Source: Oceanotoga teriensis
GTDB taxonomy: Bacteria; Thermotogota; Thermotogae; Petrotogales; Petrotogaceae
Assembly (NCBI RefSeq): GCF_003148465.1
Contig: NZ_QGGI01000008.1
Location: 62,001 to 126,000 of the forward strand
Length of the DNA stretch: 64,000 bases
Direction of reading: 5' to 3'
Shown: one piece after another, positions 43,642 to 52,133 of the stretch
Layout of the letters: the number at the start of each line of letters is the position of its first letter
How positions within the stretch are numbered: the stretch's first letter is position 1
Position numbers and translations under genes: made by a program
The notes under the pieces: generated by a model
Database searches by the model: none
The model's input: the letters and a program-made list of their open reading frames with translations, nothing else
What the model was told of the DNA's origin: nothing

Positions 43642-43650
43642 TGTTATAAT
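43642..43650 (+). promoter_or_regulatory. Extended -10 promoter element
   Basis: TGTTATAAT, an extended -10 box (TGn before TATAAT), 28 bases before the ATG at 43679. No good -35 box at standard spacing was seen. Confidence 0.5.
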
Positions 43651-43678
43651 AGTTTTAACTATTATGGAGGAGGGTTTT

Positions 43679-44206
43679 ATGAAAAAAAAGGTTATAGAGA
43701 AGAAATTAGAAGATAAGATTCAATCTTCTGAGAAGCTTAATAATCAAAATTTTATTTCAAAATCTATTTATGGTACTATCCTTATATATGCACTTATAAT
43801 AGTAGAAGAAAATACTAATTCATCTTTTTTACAAGTTGTCTTATCTATTATTTTTACATCTTTTGCAATAGTTATTGCAGAGTTTTATTCGGAAATAATA
43901 GCCGCATTATTTGTAAAAAAAAGACGTTTAATATTTGATGAAGTTAAAGAGATTTTTAAAGAAACAATTCCTGTAATCATAGGATCTCAAATCCCAACTT
44001 TAGTATTTATATTGGCTCATATATTCGATTTTAGTAGAAAGAATGTTTTTTTATTGACTAAATTAGGTGGTATATTTGCTTTGTTTTTATATGGTTATTT
44101 GACTGGAAAGAATATGTATAATGATAAGAAAAAGGCTTTAAAGGTCGGGTTTATAAATATTGCAATTGGTTCTGGAATTATTGTCATAAAAGCTTTATTA
44201 CATTAA
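43679..44206 (+). CDS. Membrane protein of unknown function, 175 aa
   Basis: The protein has a charged N-terminus (MKKKVIEKKLEDKIQSSEKL) and about five hydrophobic segments, with no enzyme motif. SIYGTILIYALIIVEENTNS and AIVIAEFYSEIIAALFVKKR suggest a helix bundle. The GGAGGAGGG site fixes the start at 43679. It is a single-gene unit bounded by a bidirectional terminator. Family not recognised. Confidence 0.65.
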   Translation: MKKKVIEKKLEDKIQSSEKLNNQNFISKSIYGTILIYALIIVEENTNSSFLQVVLSIIFTSFAIVIAEFYSEIIAALFVKKRRLIFDEVKEIFKETIPVIIGSQIPTLVFILAHIFDFSRKNVFLLTKLGGIFALFLYGYLTGKNMYNDKKKALKVGFINIAIGSGIIVIKALLH

Positions 44207-44232
44207 AAAAAGAGGCTTTAAGCCTCTTTTTT
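44206..44232. terminator. Bidirectional terminator between convergent genes
   Basis: AAAAAAGAGGCT and its complement with a TTA loop, A-run on the left and T-run on the right, between the 175-aa membrane protein and the chemoreceptor. Confidence 0.85.
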
Positions 44233-46249
44233 ATATTTTAAATGTGTCGACTATGTTTTTTAATTTTTCAGATATTTCTTTTAGATATGAGCTGTTTTGT
44301 TCGAGTTCATCAGATGATTCAGCTGATTCTTCTATTGTTTTTAGAAGTTCTGCCATATCTTCTTTTATGCTGTATATAGATTTTGAAGATGTGTCAACCG
44401 CACTTGAAATTTCTTCAGTACTTGCACTTTGTTCTTCACTGGTTGCTGTGAGATTTTCTATCATATTATCTATTTGCATTATTTTCTCTCTTATTAGAGC
44501 AAATTGTGATTCCACTGAATCTGCTTTTTCTGATATATTTTCAACTATTCCAACAGTTTTTTGTGTTGCAACATCTGCCGATTTTACTCCATCTTTTATA
44601 TCTTTTAATATACCTTCTATTTCAACCGTAGTTTTACTACTTTCTTCTGCAAGTTTTCTTATTTCTTCTGCAACAACTGAGAATCCTTTACCAGCTTCAC
44701 CTGCACGAGCTGCTTCTATTGCAGCATTCAAAGCCAAAAGGTTGGTTTGATCGGCTATACTGTCTATCTTTTCAACTATTTCACCTATATTTTGTGATTT
44801 TTCCCAGACTATATTTACTATATTTGATGTATCTTTTGATTGATTATCTGCATCTCTTATGAATTTAACTATTTCTTTTATGCTTATTTCACCATTTTTT
44901 GTGGATTCATATACATCTTTTGAATAATCGCTTAAATCTTGAGCCGATAAAGACACGGTTTGTGCTGAAGCCGCAACTTCTTCAACACTTGAACTGACTT
45001 CTTCTATTGAAGATGAAGAATTTTCTATATTATCATTTATATGTTCTGATTTTTCAAGTGATTTTTTAGACATGTTTAGATTTATATCTGAACTCTTTTT
45101 TAAGCTCTTAGATGAATCATTTAATGTTATTGCAGAGTCTCTTAATTCATTTATTAAATTTGTGTAAGTATCAACCAATTTATTTACTGATTTTGATATA
45201 GATCCTATTTCATCTCTTCTCTTTAAATATTCATCTATTTCTGTTTTATTTATTTCTTTGAAGTTTTTTTCGGATAGATTATCAACTATATTTGATAATT
45301 TTTTTATTGGTTTTGAAACCGAATTACTTATTATGAATGAAACTCCTACTATAATACCAAGTATTATGAGGGTTATAAAAGTATTTCCTTTATATAATTC
45401 TCTGACACCTTCATTGAACTGGCTTATTGGCATATAAAATGCAAAAACCCAATTAGGAGTATTATCTACTTTTTTATAAGCAGCAAAGTATTTATTCCCA
45501 TTTTCATCTTCAAATAAATTAAGTCCAGAATTTTTACTTATTACATCTGACACTATGGATTCCAAACCAGAAAATCCTTTTTCTTGAGATTGCATTAAAT
45601 TTAAGCTCATTATGTATTTTTCTTCTTTATGATACATAACTTTTCCCGTTCCATCTATAATCATAGGAAATCCTGCATTGCCTAATTTTATTCCTTGCGT
45701 AAAATCTTTTAATTTTTCAAGTGATATTTCTACTCCCAATGTACCAGCAATTTCACCATCTTCATTTCTTACTTCTTGAAAAATTGCAAATACATTTTTT
45801 GAGTTGAATGAAGATTTATAAGCATTACTTATATTCATTTTTTTGCTTTTCATATATGTTGTATATGAATTCATATTGCTTAAGTTTATATCTTTATTCG
45901 TTGCAGTAAATCCCCTACCATTTTTATTCACAAAAAATAAATCATTGTATATATTATCTCTGTATTTATTTAAATTGTTCATTTCTTTAATCATACCAAG
46001 TTTATCTTCTAAAATAAATTCATCTGAATTTGCAAGAAGTTTTAAATCATCTACTCTTGCCAATACAAAGTTCTCAAGTTCATCTTCTCTTGCATTTACA
46101 ACTTCACTCACAAATCCCTCTATCAATGGAGTCAGTTCTCTTTTAGCATTTATAGATATTACGATCCCCAAAATAGCGAATGATGAAATTACTGAAACAA
46201 GTATTAAAAAAAGGATTCTCTTATTGAGTGTTTTAAAGTTTATACCCAT
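44231..46249 (-). CDS. Methyl-accepting chemotaxis protein with dCache-type sensor
   Basis: A 672-aa chemoreceptor. The first membrane helix (about 12-34) precedes a dCache-like extracytoplasmic sensor of roughly 250 residues; the second helix (about 290-312) precedes a HAMP domain and the cytoplasmic signalling hairpin, whose tip reads [39 protein letters not shown]-like segments and [11 protein letters not shown] are typical methyl-region sequences. The start at 46249 has GGGGAGG eight bases upstream. It signals to CheA/CheW, not in this window. The ligand is unknown, though dCache sensors often bind amino acids or other small metabolites. Confidence 0.93.
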   Translation of the reverse strand: MGINFKTLNKRILFLILVSVISSFAILGIVISINAKRELTPLIEGFVSEVVNAREDELENFVLARVDDLKLLANSDEFILEDKLGMIKEMNNLNKYRDNIYNDLFFVNKNGRGFTATNKDINLSNMNSYTTYMKSKKMNISNAYKSSFNSKNVFAIFQEVRNEDGEIAGTLGVEISLEKLKDFTQGIKLGNAGFPMIIDGTGKVMYHKEEKYIMSLNLMQSQEKGFSGLESIVSDVISKNSGLNLFEDENGNKYFAAYKKVDNTPNWVFAFYMPISQFNEGVRELYKGNTFITLIILGIIVGVSFIISNSVSKPIKKLSNIVDNLSEKNFKEINKTEIDEYLKRRDEIGSISKSVNKLVDTYTNLINELRDSAITLNDSSKSLKKSSDINLNMSKKSLEKSEHINDNIENSSSSIEEVSSSVEEVAASAQTVSLSAQDLSDYSKDVYESTKNGEISIKEIVKFIRDADNQSKDTSNIVNIVWEKSQNIGEIVEKIDSIADQTNLLALNAAIEAARAGEAGKGFSVVAEEIRKLAEESSKTTVEIEGILKDIKDGVKSADVATQKTVGIVENISEKADSVESQFALIREKIMQIDNMIENLTATSEEQSASTEEISSAVDTSSKSIYSIKEDMAELLKTIEESAESSDELEQNSSYLKEISEKLKNIVDTFKI

Positions 46250-46393
46250 TTTATATTCCTCCCCATCCAAACATAATTTAAATATATTATACTATAATTT
46301 ACTTAAAAAGATATAAATCATTAATTTCTTTTTGTATTTATGTATACTCAAGGTTTATTAATTATTTTTGAGAATTAAAATCTATGTTAATAG

Positions 46394-46402
46394 TGTTATA
46401 AT
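46394..46402 (+). promoter_or_regulatory. Extended -10 promoter element
   Basis: TGTTATAAT, identical to the element at 43642-43650, 37 bases before the acetyltransferase ATG at 46440. Confidence 0.5.
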
Positions 46403-46439
46403 TGTTTATGTATATTAATGATTATTCTAAGGAGGATTT

Positions 46440-47198
46440 ATGTTAAAAGAAAACTTTATTCAACAGTTTGAGCAGGTAACACTTAATGCCTGGCCGGCAT
46501 TGAATGAGTACTATATGGATGGATGGCTTCTTAGATTTTCCAATGGTTTTACAAAAAGAGCAAACTCAGTAAATATTTTATATGATAGCAACGATGACTT
46601 AGAGTATAAATTAAAAAAATGCGAAGGTATTTATGAAAAAATGAATCTAAGACCTATATTCAAATTGACAGACAGCACTCATTATATAAAAGAATTTCTT
46701 GAATCTCATGATTATACTCCTATTGGAAAGTCAGATGTACAGTTGCTTCATATAAGTCATGATGATATTTCTTTTGAAGAAAAAAGTGATTCTGAACTTG
46801 TTTATTTTGAAGAGTTTAATGAAGAATGGTTTGAAATCTTCTGCAATATGAAAAATTTAAATTTAGAGCAAAGATCTACTGCAAAGAAAATGTTTGAAAA
46901 AATGCTGAATGAATCATTATATATAATATTGAAAAGAAATGAAAATATCATTGGAATTGCAATGGCTGTATTTGAAAGCGAATTTGTTGGTGTTTTTGAT
47001 TTAATTATAAATGAAGATTTTAGAAGATTGGGACATGGAGAATATATTATGAATTTCATTCTCAATTATTCTTCAGAAAGAGGTTATAGAAAGAGTTATC
47101 TGCAAGTTTTATCTGATAATGAATCGGCTTTTAAACTATATGAAAAACTTGGTTATAAAACTGTTTATAATTATTATTATATGGTAAAAAATGACTGA
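46440..47198 (+). CDS. GNAT-family N-acetyltransferase
   Basis: A 252-aa protein. NAWPALNEYYMDGWLLRFSN and GFTKRANSVNILYD at the N-terminus are characteristic of a GNAT subgroup with a long N-terminal part. The C-terminal half holds the acetyl-CoA binding region INEDFRRLGHGEYIMNFILN and SERGYRKSYLQVLSDNESAF, then KLYEKLGY. The acceptor is unknown. Start supported by AAGGAGG. Single-gene unit convergent with the prenyltransferase gene. Confidence 0.85.
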   Translation: MLKENFIQQFEQVTLNAWPALNEYYMDGWLLRFSNGFTKRANSVNILYDSNDDLEYKLKKCEGIYEKMNLRPIFKLTDSTHYIKEFLESHDYTPIGKSDVQLLHISHDDISFEEKSDSELVYFEEFNEEWFEIFCNMKNLNLEQRSTAKKMFEKMLNESLYIILKRNENIIGIAMAVFESEFVGVFDLIINEDFRRLGHGEYIMNFILNYSSERGYRKSYLQVLSDNESAFKLYEKLGYKTVYNYYYMVKND

Positions 47199-47223
47199 GA
47201 TTGGATTTTATCCTATCTCAGTC
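47193..47223. terminator. Terminator between acetyltransferase and prenyltransferase genes
   Basis: GACTGAGAT / ATCTCAGTC form a 9-bp stem, extended by GGA/TCC, at the acetyltransferase stop. A T-run follows on the plus strand. Confidence 0.75.
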
Positions 47224-47229
47224 GTCTTT

Positions 47230-48183
47230 TTATATTGATTTGAAAAATATTCCAAGTATTAAACTTATTATATAAGATATACTTATTAATCCAAGGTTTT
47301 TGACTGCATATATAAATGTATCTTTTTTAGTTTGTTTTTTCATAAAATATCCTATATGTTTGGTTACAGGTATTATGGTTGCAAGTCCTATGACTGTAGT
47401 CCAAGGCATCCATCCTAAAATCATTAATATTAAAAGATCTGCATAGGATATATAATAAAGATTTCTCCATAAATTTAAAGCATTTTTCTTTCCTAAGTAA
47501 TACGGAAGTGTATATCTTTTATTAGCTATATCTTCTTCTAGATCTGATATGTTATTTGCAAGCATTATATTTGATATAGAAAAAAATAGTGGCATAGATA
47601 TTAAAAAAATTTTTATTATTTCTATAATATTTAAGTTTAAAACTATATTCCAGTTTTCTATCATCATACTTATATGACTCATATCATAGATGTTTATATA
47701 CACAGATAAAAATAATATTATAAATCCCATAAAAAATCCAGAAAAAATCTCTCCTAAAGGCATTCTTGATATTGGAATAGGCCCAAAAGAATATAATATT
47801 CCCGTTATAAAAGATATTACACCTATGAATAAAGTTATCCAACCCGTGAGATAGGTTAAGTATATTCCAGCACAAACAGCTATTATAATTAAAACAAGTA
47901 TAGTTGTAATTACTTCACTTTTTTTTAGATTATATTTCACTATACCATTATGATGTTCAAATCCATATCCTTCTTTTTTTATTGCTTTTTTGTAATCCAT
48001 ATAATTATTTATTGCTGTAGTTGCCATATCAAAACATATCAAAGATATAAACATAATAATTATATTCAATGGTTTTACAATTCCATACATATAATAAGAA
48101 TATAATGTTCCTATTATAAAAGGAAAAACACTTGCAAGTTTTGTCTGTATTTCTACAACCTTAAAAAATGATTCTATAGTCAT
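47230..48183 (-). CDS. UbiA-family prenyltransferase (DmkA/MenA-like)
   Basis: A 317-aa membrane enzyme with about nine helices. NNYMDYKKA in the first cytoplasmic loop supplies the NxxxD prenyl-diphosphate motif, and DLEEDIANKRYTLP the second Asp-rich motif. The family joins a polyprenyl chain to 1,4-dihydroxy-2-naphthoate, giving demethylmenaquinone. Its neighbours are polyprenyl synthase and NDH-2, as in the dmkA-dmkB-ndh2 group of Listeria-type extracellular electron transfer. GAGGTG precedes the ATG. A terminator upstream and a TATAAT inside the T-run suggest possible separate transcription. Confidence 0.88.
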   Translation of the reverse strand: MTIESFFKVVEIQTKLASVFPFIIGTLYSYYMYGIVKPLNIIIMFISLICFDMATTAINNYMDYKKAIKKEGYGFEHHNGIVKYNLKKSEVITTILVLIIIAVCAGIYLTYLTGWITLFIGVISFITGILYSFGPIPISRMPLGEIFSGFFMGFIILFLSVYINIYDMSHISMMIENWNIVLNLNIIEIIKIFLISMPLFFSISNIMLANNISDLEEDIANKRYTLPYYLGKKNALNLWRNLYYISYADLLILMILGWMPWTTVIGLATIIPVTKHIGYFMKKQTKKDTFIYAVKNLGLISISYIISLILGIFFKSI

Positions 48184-48219
48184 TTAAAAACACCTCATAA
48201 GATTTATTATATTAAAAAA

Positions 48220-48242
48220 GGTAATACCTTAATGGTATCACC
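48220..48242 (-). terminator. Terminator between polyprenyl synthase and prenyltransferase genes
   Basis: GGTAATACC and GGTATCACC pair through nine positions with one G-T wobble, followed on the minus strand by six T. Confidence 0.65.
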
Positions 48243-48246
48243 AATT

Positions 48247-49230
48247 TTAATAGTTTCTTTTTAATAGTTTTGGAATTATTTCAAGAAGAATATTTTTCCC
48301 TTTCGAATCTGGAAGTCCTTGTATATCCTCTATAGCTTTTTTAGTATATCTTTCAGCCATTTCTTCTGTTTTGTCTATAGCACCACTTTTTTGAGTTAAT
48401 TCAATTAAAAGCGAAATATCTTCTTTTTTTAAAGTATCTTTTAATAATATTTTTTTTATATCCGATGAATACTCTGAATTCAATGAAAGTATTATGGGTA
48501 AAGTATAATATCCTCTCAAAATATCCGATTGTACTTCTTTTCCAAGAGTTTTTTCATCACTCTTATAATCTAAAAGATCATCTGTAAGTTGAAAAGCCAT
48601 TCCAATATGATGTCCAGCTTTTGCGATTTTTTTTATTTGTTTTGAATCTAAATCTGTTTCATTTGCCCCAGCTGAAAGACTTGCCGCAAATAAAGCAGCA
48701 GTTTTGCCACTAATTATTTTTAAATACTTTCTAACAGATATATCCAAATTGTATCTATATTGATTTTGTATCATTTCACCCTTACAAATCATTGAAATCC
48801 CTTTAGCAAGTTCTTTTAGTAAAGTGTGAGATATATCAAATTCTGAAAGCATTAAAAAGCATTGACTGAAAAGATAGTCTCCCATATATACTGCATATTC
48901 TTTAGAATATTTAGAGTGTATGGATTCCTTACCACGTCTAAGATATGATTCATCTATTATATCATCATGTACTAATGTCGCTGAATGTAACATTTCTATA
49001 GCCGCTGCAAGTTGACGTATATTTTCTGCATTTTCAACATTTTTAGTTCCAAACAAGCTTCCAATTATTAAAAAAGCTGGTCTCAACATTTTTCCACCTG
49101 TTGAATACAGATAATCAAAAGAATTGTTTAAATATTGTTCACTACTTTTGCTGACTTTTTGCATAGTTTCTTTAACATATTCTAATTCCCTTTCAATATC
49201 AGGGTAATCCTTCCAAAATTTACTCATCTC
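48247..49230 (-). CDS. Polyprenyl diphosphate synthase (DmkB-like)
   Basis: A 327-aa trans-isoprenyl diphosphate synthase. ATLVHDDIIDESYLRRGKES holds the first Asp-rich motif (DDxxD), and MAFQLTDDLLDYKSDEKTLG the second (DDxxD). The ATG at 49230 is preferred: an in-frame GTG at 49275 lies inside the terminator of the upstream NDH-2 gene and lacks a ribosome site. It supplies the polyprenyl chain for the quinone. Small residues before the first Asp-rich motif would allow a long chain, but chain length cannot be predicted surely. Confidence 0.9.
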   Translation of the reverse strand, partial: EMSKFWKDYPDIERELEYVKETMQKVSKSSEQYLNNSFDYLYSTGGKMLRPAFLIIGSLFGTKNVENAENIRQLAAAIEMLHSATLVHDDIIDESYLRRGKESIHSKYSKEYAVYMGDYLFSQCFLMLSEFDISHTLLKELAKGISMICKGEMIQNQYRYNLDISVRKYLKIISGKTAALFAASLSAGANETDLDSKQIKKIAKAGHHIGMAFQLTDDLLDYKSDEKTLGKEVQSDILRGYYTLPIILSLNSEYSSDIKKILLKDTLKKEDISLLIELTQKSGAIDKTEEMAERYTKKAIEDIQGLPDSKGKNILLEIIPKLLKRNY

Positions 49231-49263
49231 ATCACCAATTTCTATATCTTTTGAATTAAAAAC

Positions 49264-49305
49264 AAGCGTGTTCACTTTCTTGTGCTTTTAATAATGAACA
49301 CGCTT
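49264..49305 (-). terminator. Terminator after the NDH-2 gene
   Basis: AAGCGTGTTCA and its complement form an 11-bp stem with a 20-base loop, followed on the minus strand by GTTTTTAATT, 18 bases past the NDH-2 stop. Confidence 0.7.
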
Positions 49306-49322
49306 TTATTATTTTATCTAAA

Positions 49323-51206
49323 TCAGGTATACAAATACCATTTTTTAGCCCATTTAACTTTTTTCCATTTTTTCTTTAACCAAGGTAACACATAATAATC
49401 AAGGCCAAAAGTACTTCCTGATCCACCAACAAGCGCTATAGCACCGAATATATACCATAACATTTCAAATGGAGCCATTCCAGATGACCATATCATAATT
49501 CCCATTGCAACTGTCGCAAGTGAAGAAATTGCTGTAAATAATCCTGCAATAAGTAATATCCCAAAGACTATTTCTGCAAAAACCATAGCGGTCTGGAAAA
49601 ATGTTGCCATAAATGTAAAACTTCCATCTGAGGAATAAAATATCAAATTCATAGACCAATCAACTATACCTTGAATCCATTCTGGAACTGGTAATGCTGC
49701 TCCCCATGCTGATGTTGCTGCTTCTGCTCCACCTGAAGTAGCCGCTTCTGCTACTTGTGAAGCTGCTGTAGCCGTATCTGCCCATGAAGCACCTGAAGTA
49801 GCCGCAACTTTTGCAGGTATAAGGAATATATCGCTTGGATTTTCAAGAACTCTTGGTAATTTTGCTATCCCTTCTTCAAGCCATTTATATCCAACAAATA
49901 ACCTTAATGGGAATAACCAAAAATTAGGCGATCTTTTAGCAAAATATCCTCCAAGAAAGCTACGTCTATCTGGAACTGAGAAAAATTCATGTATAACATA
50001 ATTCCATACTTTATGAAATCCTGCTACTTGTAAGAAATAAATTACATTTATAAAATGTTTTATAAACATTGCAATCCAGCCAGTGAATTTCATAGGTTTT
50101 TGAGCACTTCCAACCTGTGCAACCGCATATTGTCCACCGATTGAAACCATCATACCATGAAATTTCGGTTTATATTTAAGTAATTCCCCACCGTTTATTG
50201 TGGCAACTATATTTTTTGCAACAAGAGCTGAAGAGTGTTCTGCATTTTCAACCATTTGAGGTACTGGTCTTTCTTCTCCTTCTGGTATAAAAAAGATATT
50301 ATCTCCAACAACAAATACATTTTCTTTTCCTTTTGCTCTCAAATTTTCATCTGTTTGAACACGATTTCTTCCTATCTTTTCTATATCGAGTTTTGAAGCT
50401 ATATCACTACCTTCAATACCTGCTGCCCATATAACTGTTTCAGATTCTATAAATCTTTCATTATTTATTATTACACCATCTTTTTTAACTTCAGTTATAT
50501 TAGAATTTAAAAGTATTTCAACACCTAATTTATTCAAGCGATTTTCTGTTTTTTTGATGAGTTTATCATCGAGCATAGGTAAAAGTTTAGGAAGTAAATC
50601 CATTATATAAAGTTTAACTTCACTTCTGTCTATATCAAAATCTTGACATAGTCTTTTAACCCATTCTCCAAGTTCGCCAGCCATTTCAACTCCTGTAAAT
50701 CCACAACCAATAGTTACAAAAGTTAATAGTTTTTGTCTTTTCTTTGCATCTCTTTCTGAAACTGCTTTCGTAAAATTATCCATTATATGTTGCTTTATTC
50801 TTAAAGCATCTTCAAATGACCATAATGTGAATGCATTTTCTTGAGCACCTTTACATCCAAAGAAAGCTGGTTTAGATCCTGAACCAAGAACTAAATAATC
50901 ATAATCATAAGTGTTCACATCACCTACAAGTTTTTTACCTTCAAAATCAATTTCTTGAATATAATCTAAAACAATATTAACTTTTCTTCCAGCGAAAATC
51001 TTCTCAAGACTTATCCTTACCGCATCTTCTGGTACACGATTTGCCGCAACTTCATGAAGTTCTGTAAGCATTGTATGATACGGATTTTTATCTATGAGAG
51101 TTATTGTAACATCGTCTCTTTTTTTAAATTTTTTTGCCAGTTTTTTGGCTGTTAAAACTCCGCCATACCCTGCACCAAGTAAAACAATTTTCTTTACATC
51201 ACTCAT
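49323..51206 (-). CDS. Type II NADH dehydrogenase, long form with C-terminal membrane domain (Ndh2-like)
   Basis: A 627-aa flavoenzyme. KKIVLLGAGYGGVLTAKKLA is the N-terminal FAD-binding fold, FVTIGCGFTGVEMAGELGEW the NADH-binding fold, and ENVFVVGDNIFFIPEGEERP the second FAD contact. After about residue 440 a C-terminal part of about 190 residues has several membrane helices (DoxX-like, for example TFMATFFQTAMVFAEIVFGI). NDH-2 of usual length lacks this; the Listeria electron-transfer Ndh2 has a C-terminal membrane extension. It oxidises NADH and reduces membrane quinone without pumping protons. The start at 51206 has AGGTGAT upstream. Confidence 0.92.
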   Translation of the reverse strand: MSDVKKIVLLGAGYGGVLTAKKLAKKFKKRDDVTITLIDKNPYHTMLTELHEVAANRVPEDAVRISLEKIFAGRKVNIVLDYIQEIDFEGKKLVGDVNTYDYDYLVLGSGSKPAFFGCKGAQENAFTLWSFEDALRIKQHIMDNFTKAVSERDAKKRQKLLTFVTIGCGFTGVEMAGELGEWVKRLCQDFDIDRSEVKLYIMDLLPKLLPMLDDKLIKKTENRLNKLGVEILLNSNITEVKKDGVIINNERFIESETVIWAAGIEGSDIASKLDIEKIGRNRVQTDENLRAKGKENVFVVGDNIFFIPEGEERPVPQMVENAEHSSALVAKNIVATINGGELLKYKPKFHGMMVSIGGQYAVAQVGSAQKPMKFTGWIAMFIKHFINVIYFLQVAGFHKVWNYVIHEFFSVPDRRSFLGGYFAKRSPNFWLFPLRLFVGYKWLEEGIAKLPRVLENPSDIFLIPAKVAATSGASWADTATAASQVAEAATSGGAEAATSAWGAALPVPEWIQGIVDWSMNLIFYSSDGSFTFMATFFQTAMVFAEIVFGILLIAGLFTAISSLATVAMGIMIWSSGMAPFEMLWYIFGAIALVGGSGSTFGLDYYVLPWLKKKWKKVKWAKKWYLYT

Positions 51207-51784
51207 AATATCACCTTTCATATAAAAATATTTCTTACCCTAGCCAAATGGCTTTTGATGGAAAAATTCCTCAAAAATAAAAATAGTTAAAAATATGTAT
51301 TTTTTCTTTAAATTTAGATAAATATTATCTGAATTTAAAAATAAAAAATAATCACCTTGTGAAAAAAGATACTTTAAAAGTATAGAGAATTTATTAGGTG
51401 TGCAAACCTTACATATTTTATTATATCAGAAAAATCACTAATTAATCAAACGTATAGTTGAATTTTTCAAATCATTTATTTTAATACTTTAAACTTTATT
51501 TCAATCTGAAAAAAATAGTATTTTTATATAAAAATTCTAAAACCTGCATTTATAAATGTTTTGTGATTAATATATTAATTTATCGTATATATCAATTAAA
51601 TATATATATCATTAGATATAAATCTTAGTTATTATGCACTCTTAATAAGTATTTTAAAGAGATTCATTCTTAAAAAATATTTTCTAACATAAAAAAATTT
51701 ATTTACCAAAAATTTACTTATCCATATTTTTAAATTTTAATATTATTCAAAATATCCTCCTATTTTAAATAGGAGGATATGAAA
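51207..51784. other. Long intergenic region before the NDH-2 gene
   Basis: This 578-base spacer has no credible open frame. It holds a 15-bp hairpin with one G-T wobble (51307-51339), and a 7-1-7 palindrome ATACTTT/AAAGTAT (51369-51383) overlapping a possible minus-strand TATACT. The length and structure suggest a regulated promoter for NDH-2. Confidence 0.5.
51752..51780 (-). terminator. Terminator after the NusG-domain-II gene
   Basis: ATATCCTCCTATT / AATAGGAGGATAT form a 13-bp stem with a three-base loop, 4 bases past the stop. The following T-tract is short. Confidence 0.75.
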
Positions 51785-52126
51785 TTATTTTGTTTTTATC
51801 TCAACAAAGACTTTATTTGGGAGGCAGACAATCATCTCACCATTTTTACTTTTAGCTCCCATATGTACACATAATTGGTTATCACAATCAGATTCATACA
51901 TTTCTATGGTTTTATTATGTATTATAAGAATATTCGTACCATAAATTGTATCTATTAAGATTTTTTGTTCTTCATCAGTGAGCTCATAAGTACCAAATAA
52001 TTCATCTGCAACATATATTTCAGCAATAAGTTTGCCTTCTTTTTGAGAATTTAATTTTTGATATGCTATAAATACTATTGCTGTTAAAACTATTAATATT
52101 ATTATAGTAATATCACTTTTTTTCAT
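51785..52126 (-). CDS. NusG domain II-type membrane-anchored protein (EetA-like)
   Basis: A 113-aa protein with one N-terminal helix (ITIIILIVLTAIVFIAYQKL) and an extracytoplasmic beta domain. DCDNQLCVHMGAKSKN and MIVCLPNKVFVEIK are the conserved NusG-II pattern with three Cys. Small anchored NusG-II proteins occur next to FMN-binding and quinone redox genes; one is encoded in the Listeria electron-transfer locus, from memory as EetA. It follows the FMN-binding flavoprotein by seven bases without its own binding site, so translation is probably coupled. Confidence 0.72.
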   Translation of the reverse strand: MKKSDITIIILIVLTAIVFIAYQKLNSQKEGKLIAEIYVADELFGTYELTDEEQKILIDTIYGTNILIIHNKTIEMYESDCDNQLCVHMGAKSKNGEMIVCLPNKVFVEIKTK

Positions 52127-52133
52127 TAATTAA

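Noticed and set aside
44244-46316. Plus-strand open frames at 44244-44750 and 45843-46316
   Set aside because: They mirror the chemoreceptor gene, with low-complexity Ser/Ile/Phe content and no start signals.
51301-51345. Hairpin at 51307-51339 as an intrinsic terminator
   Set aside because: It lies in the middle of a gene-free region with an almost all A/T stem and no gene ending nearby; regulatory structure or chance are more likely.
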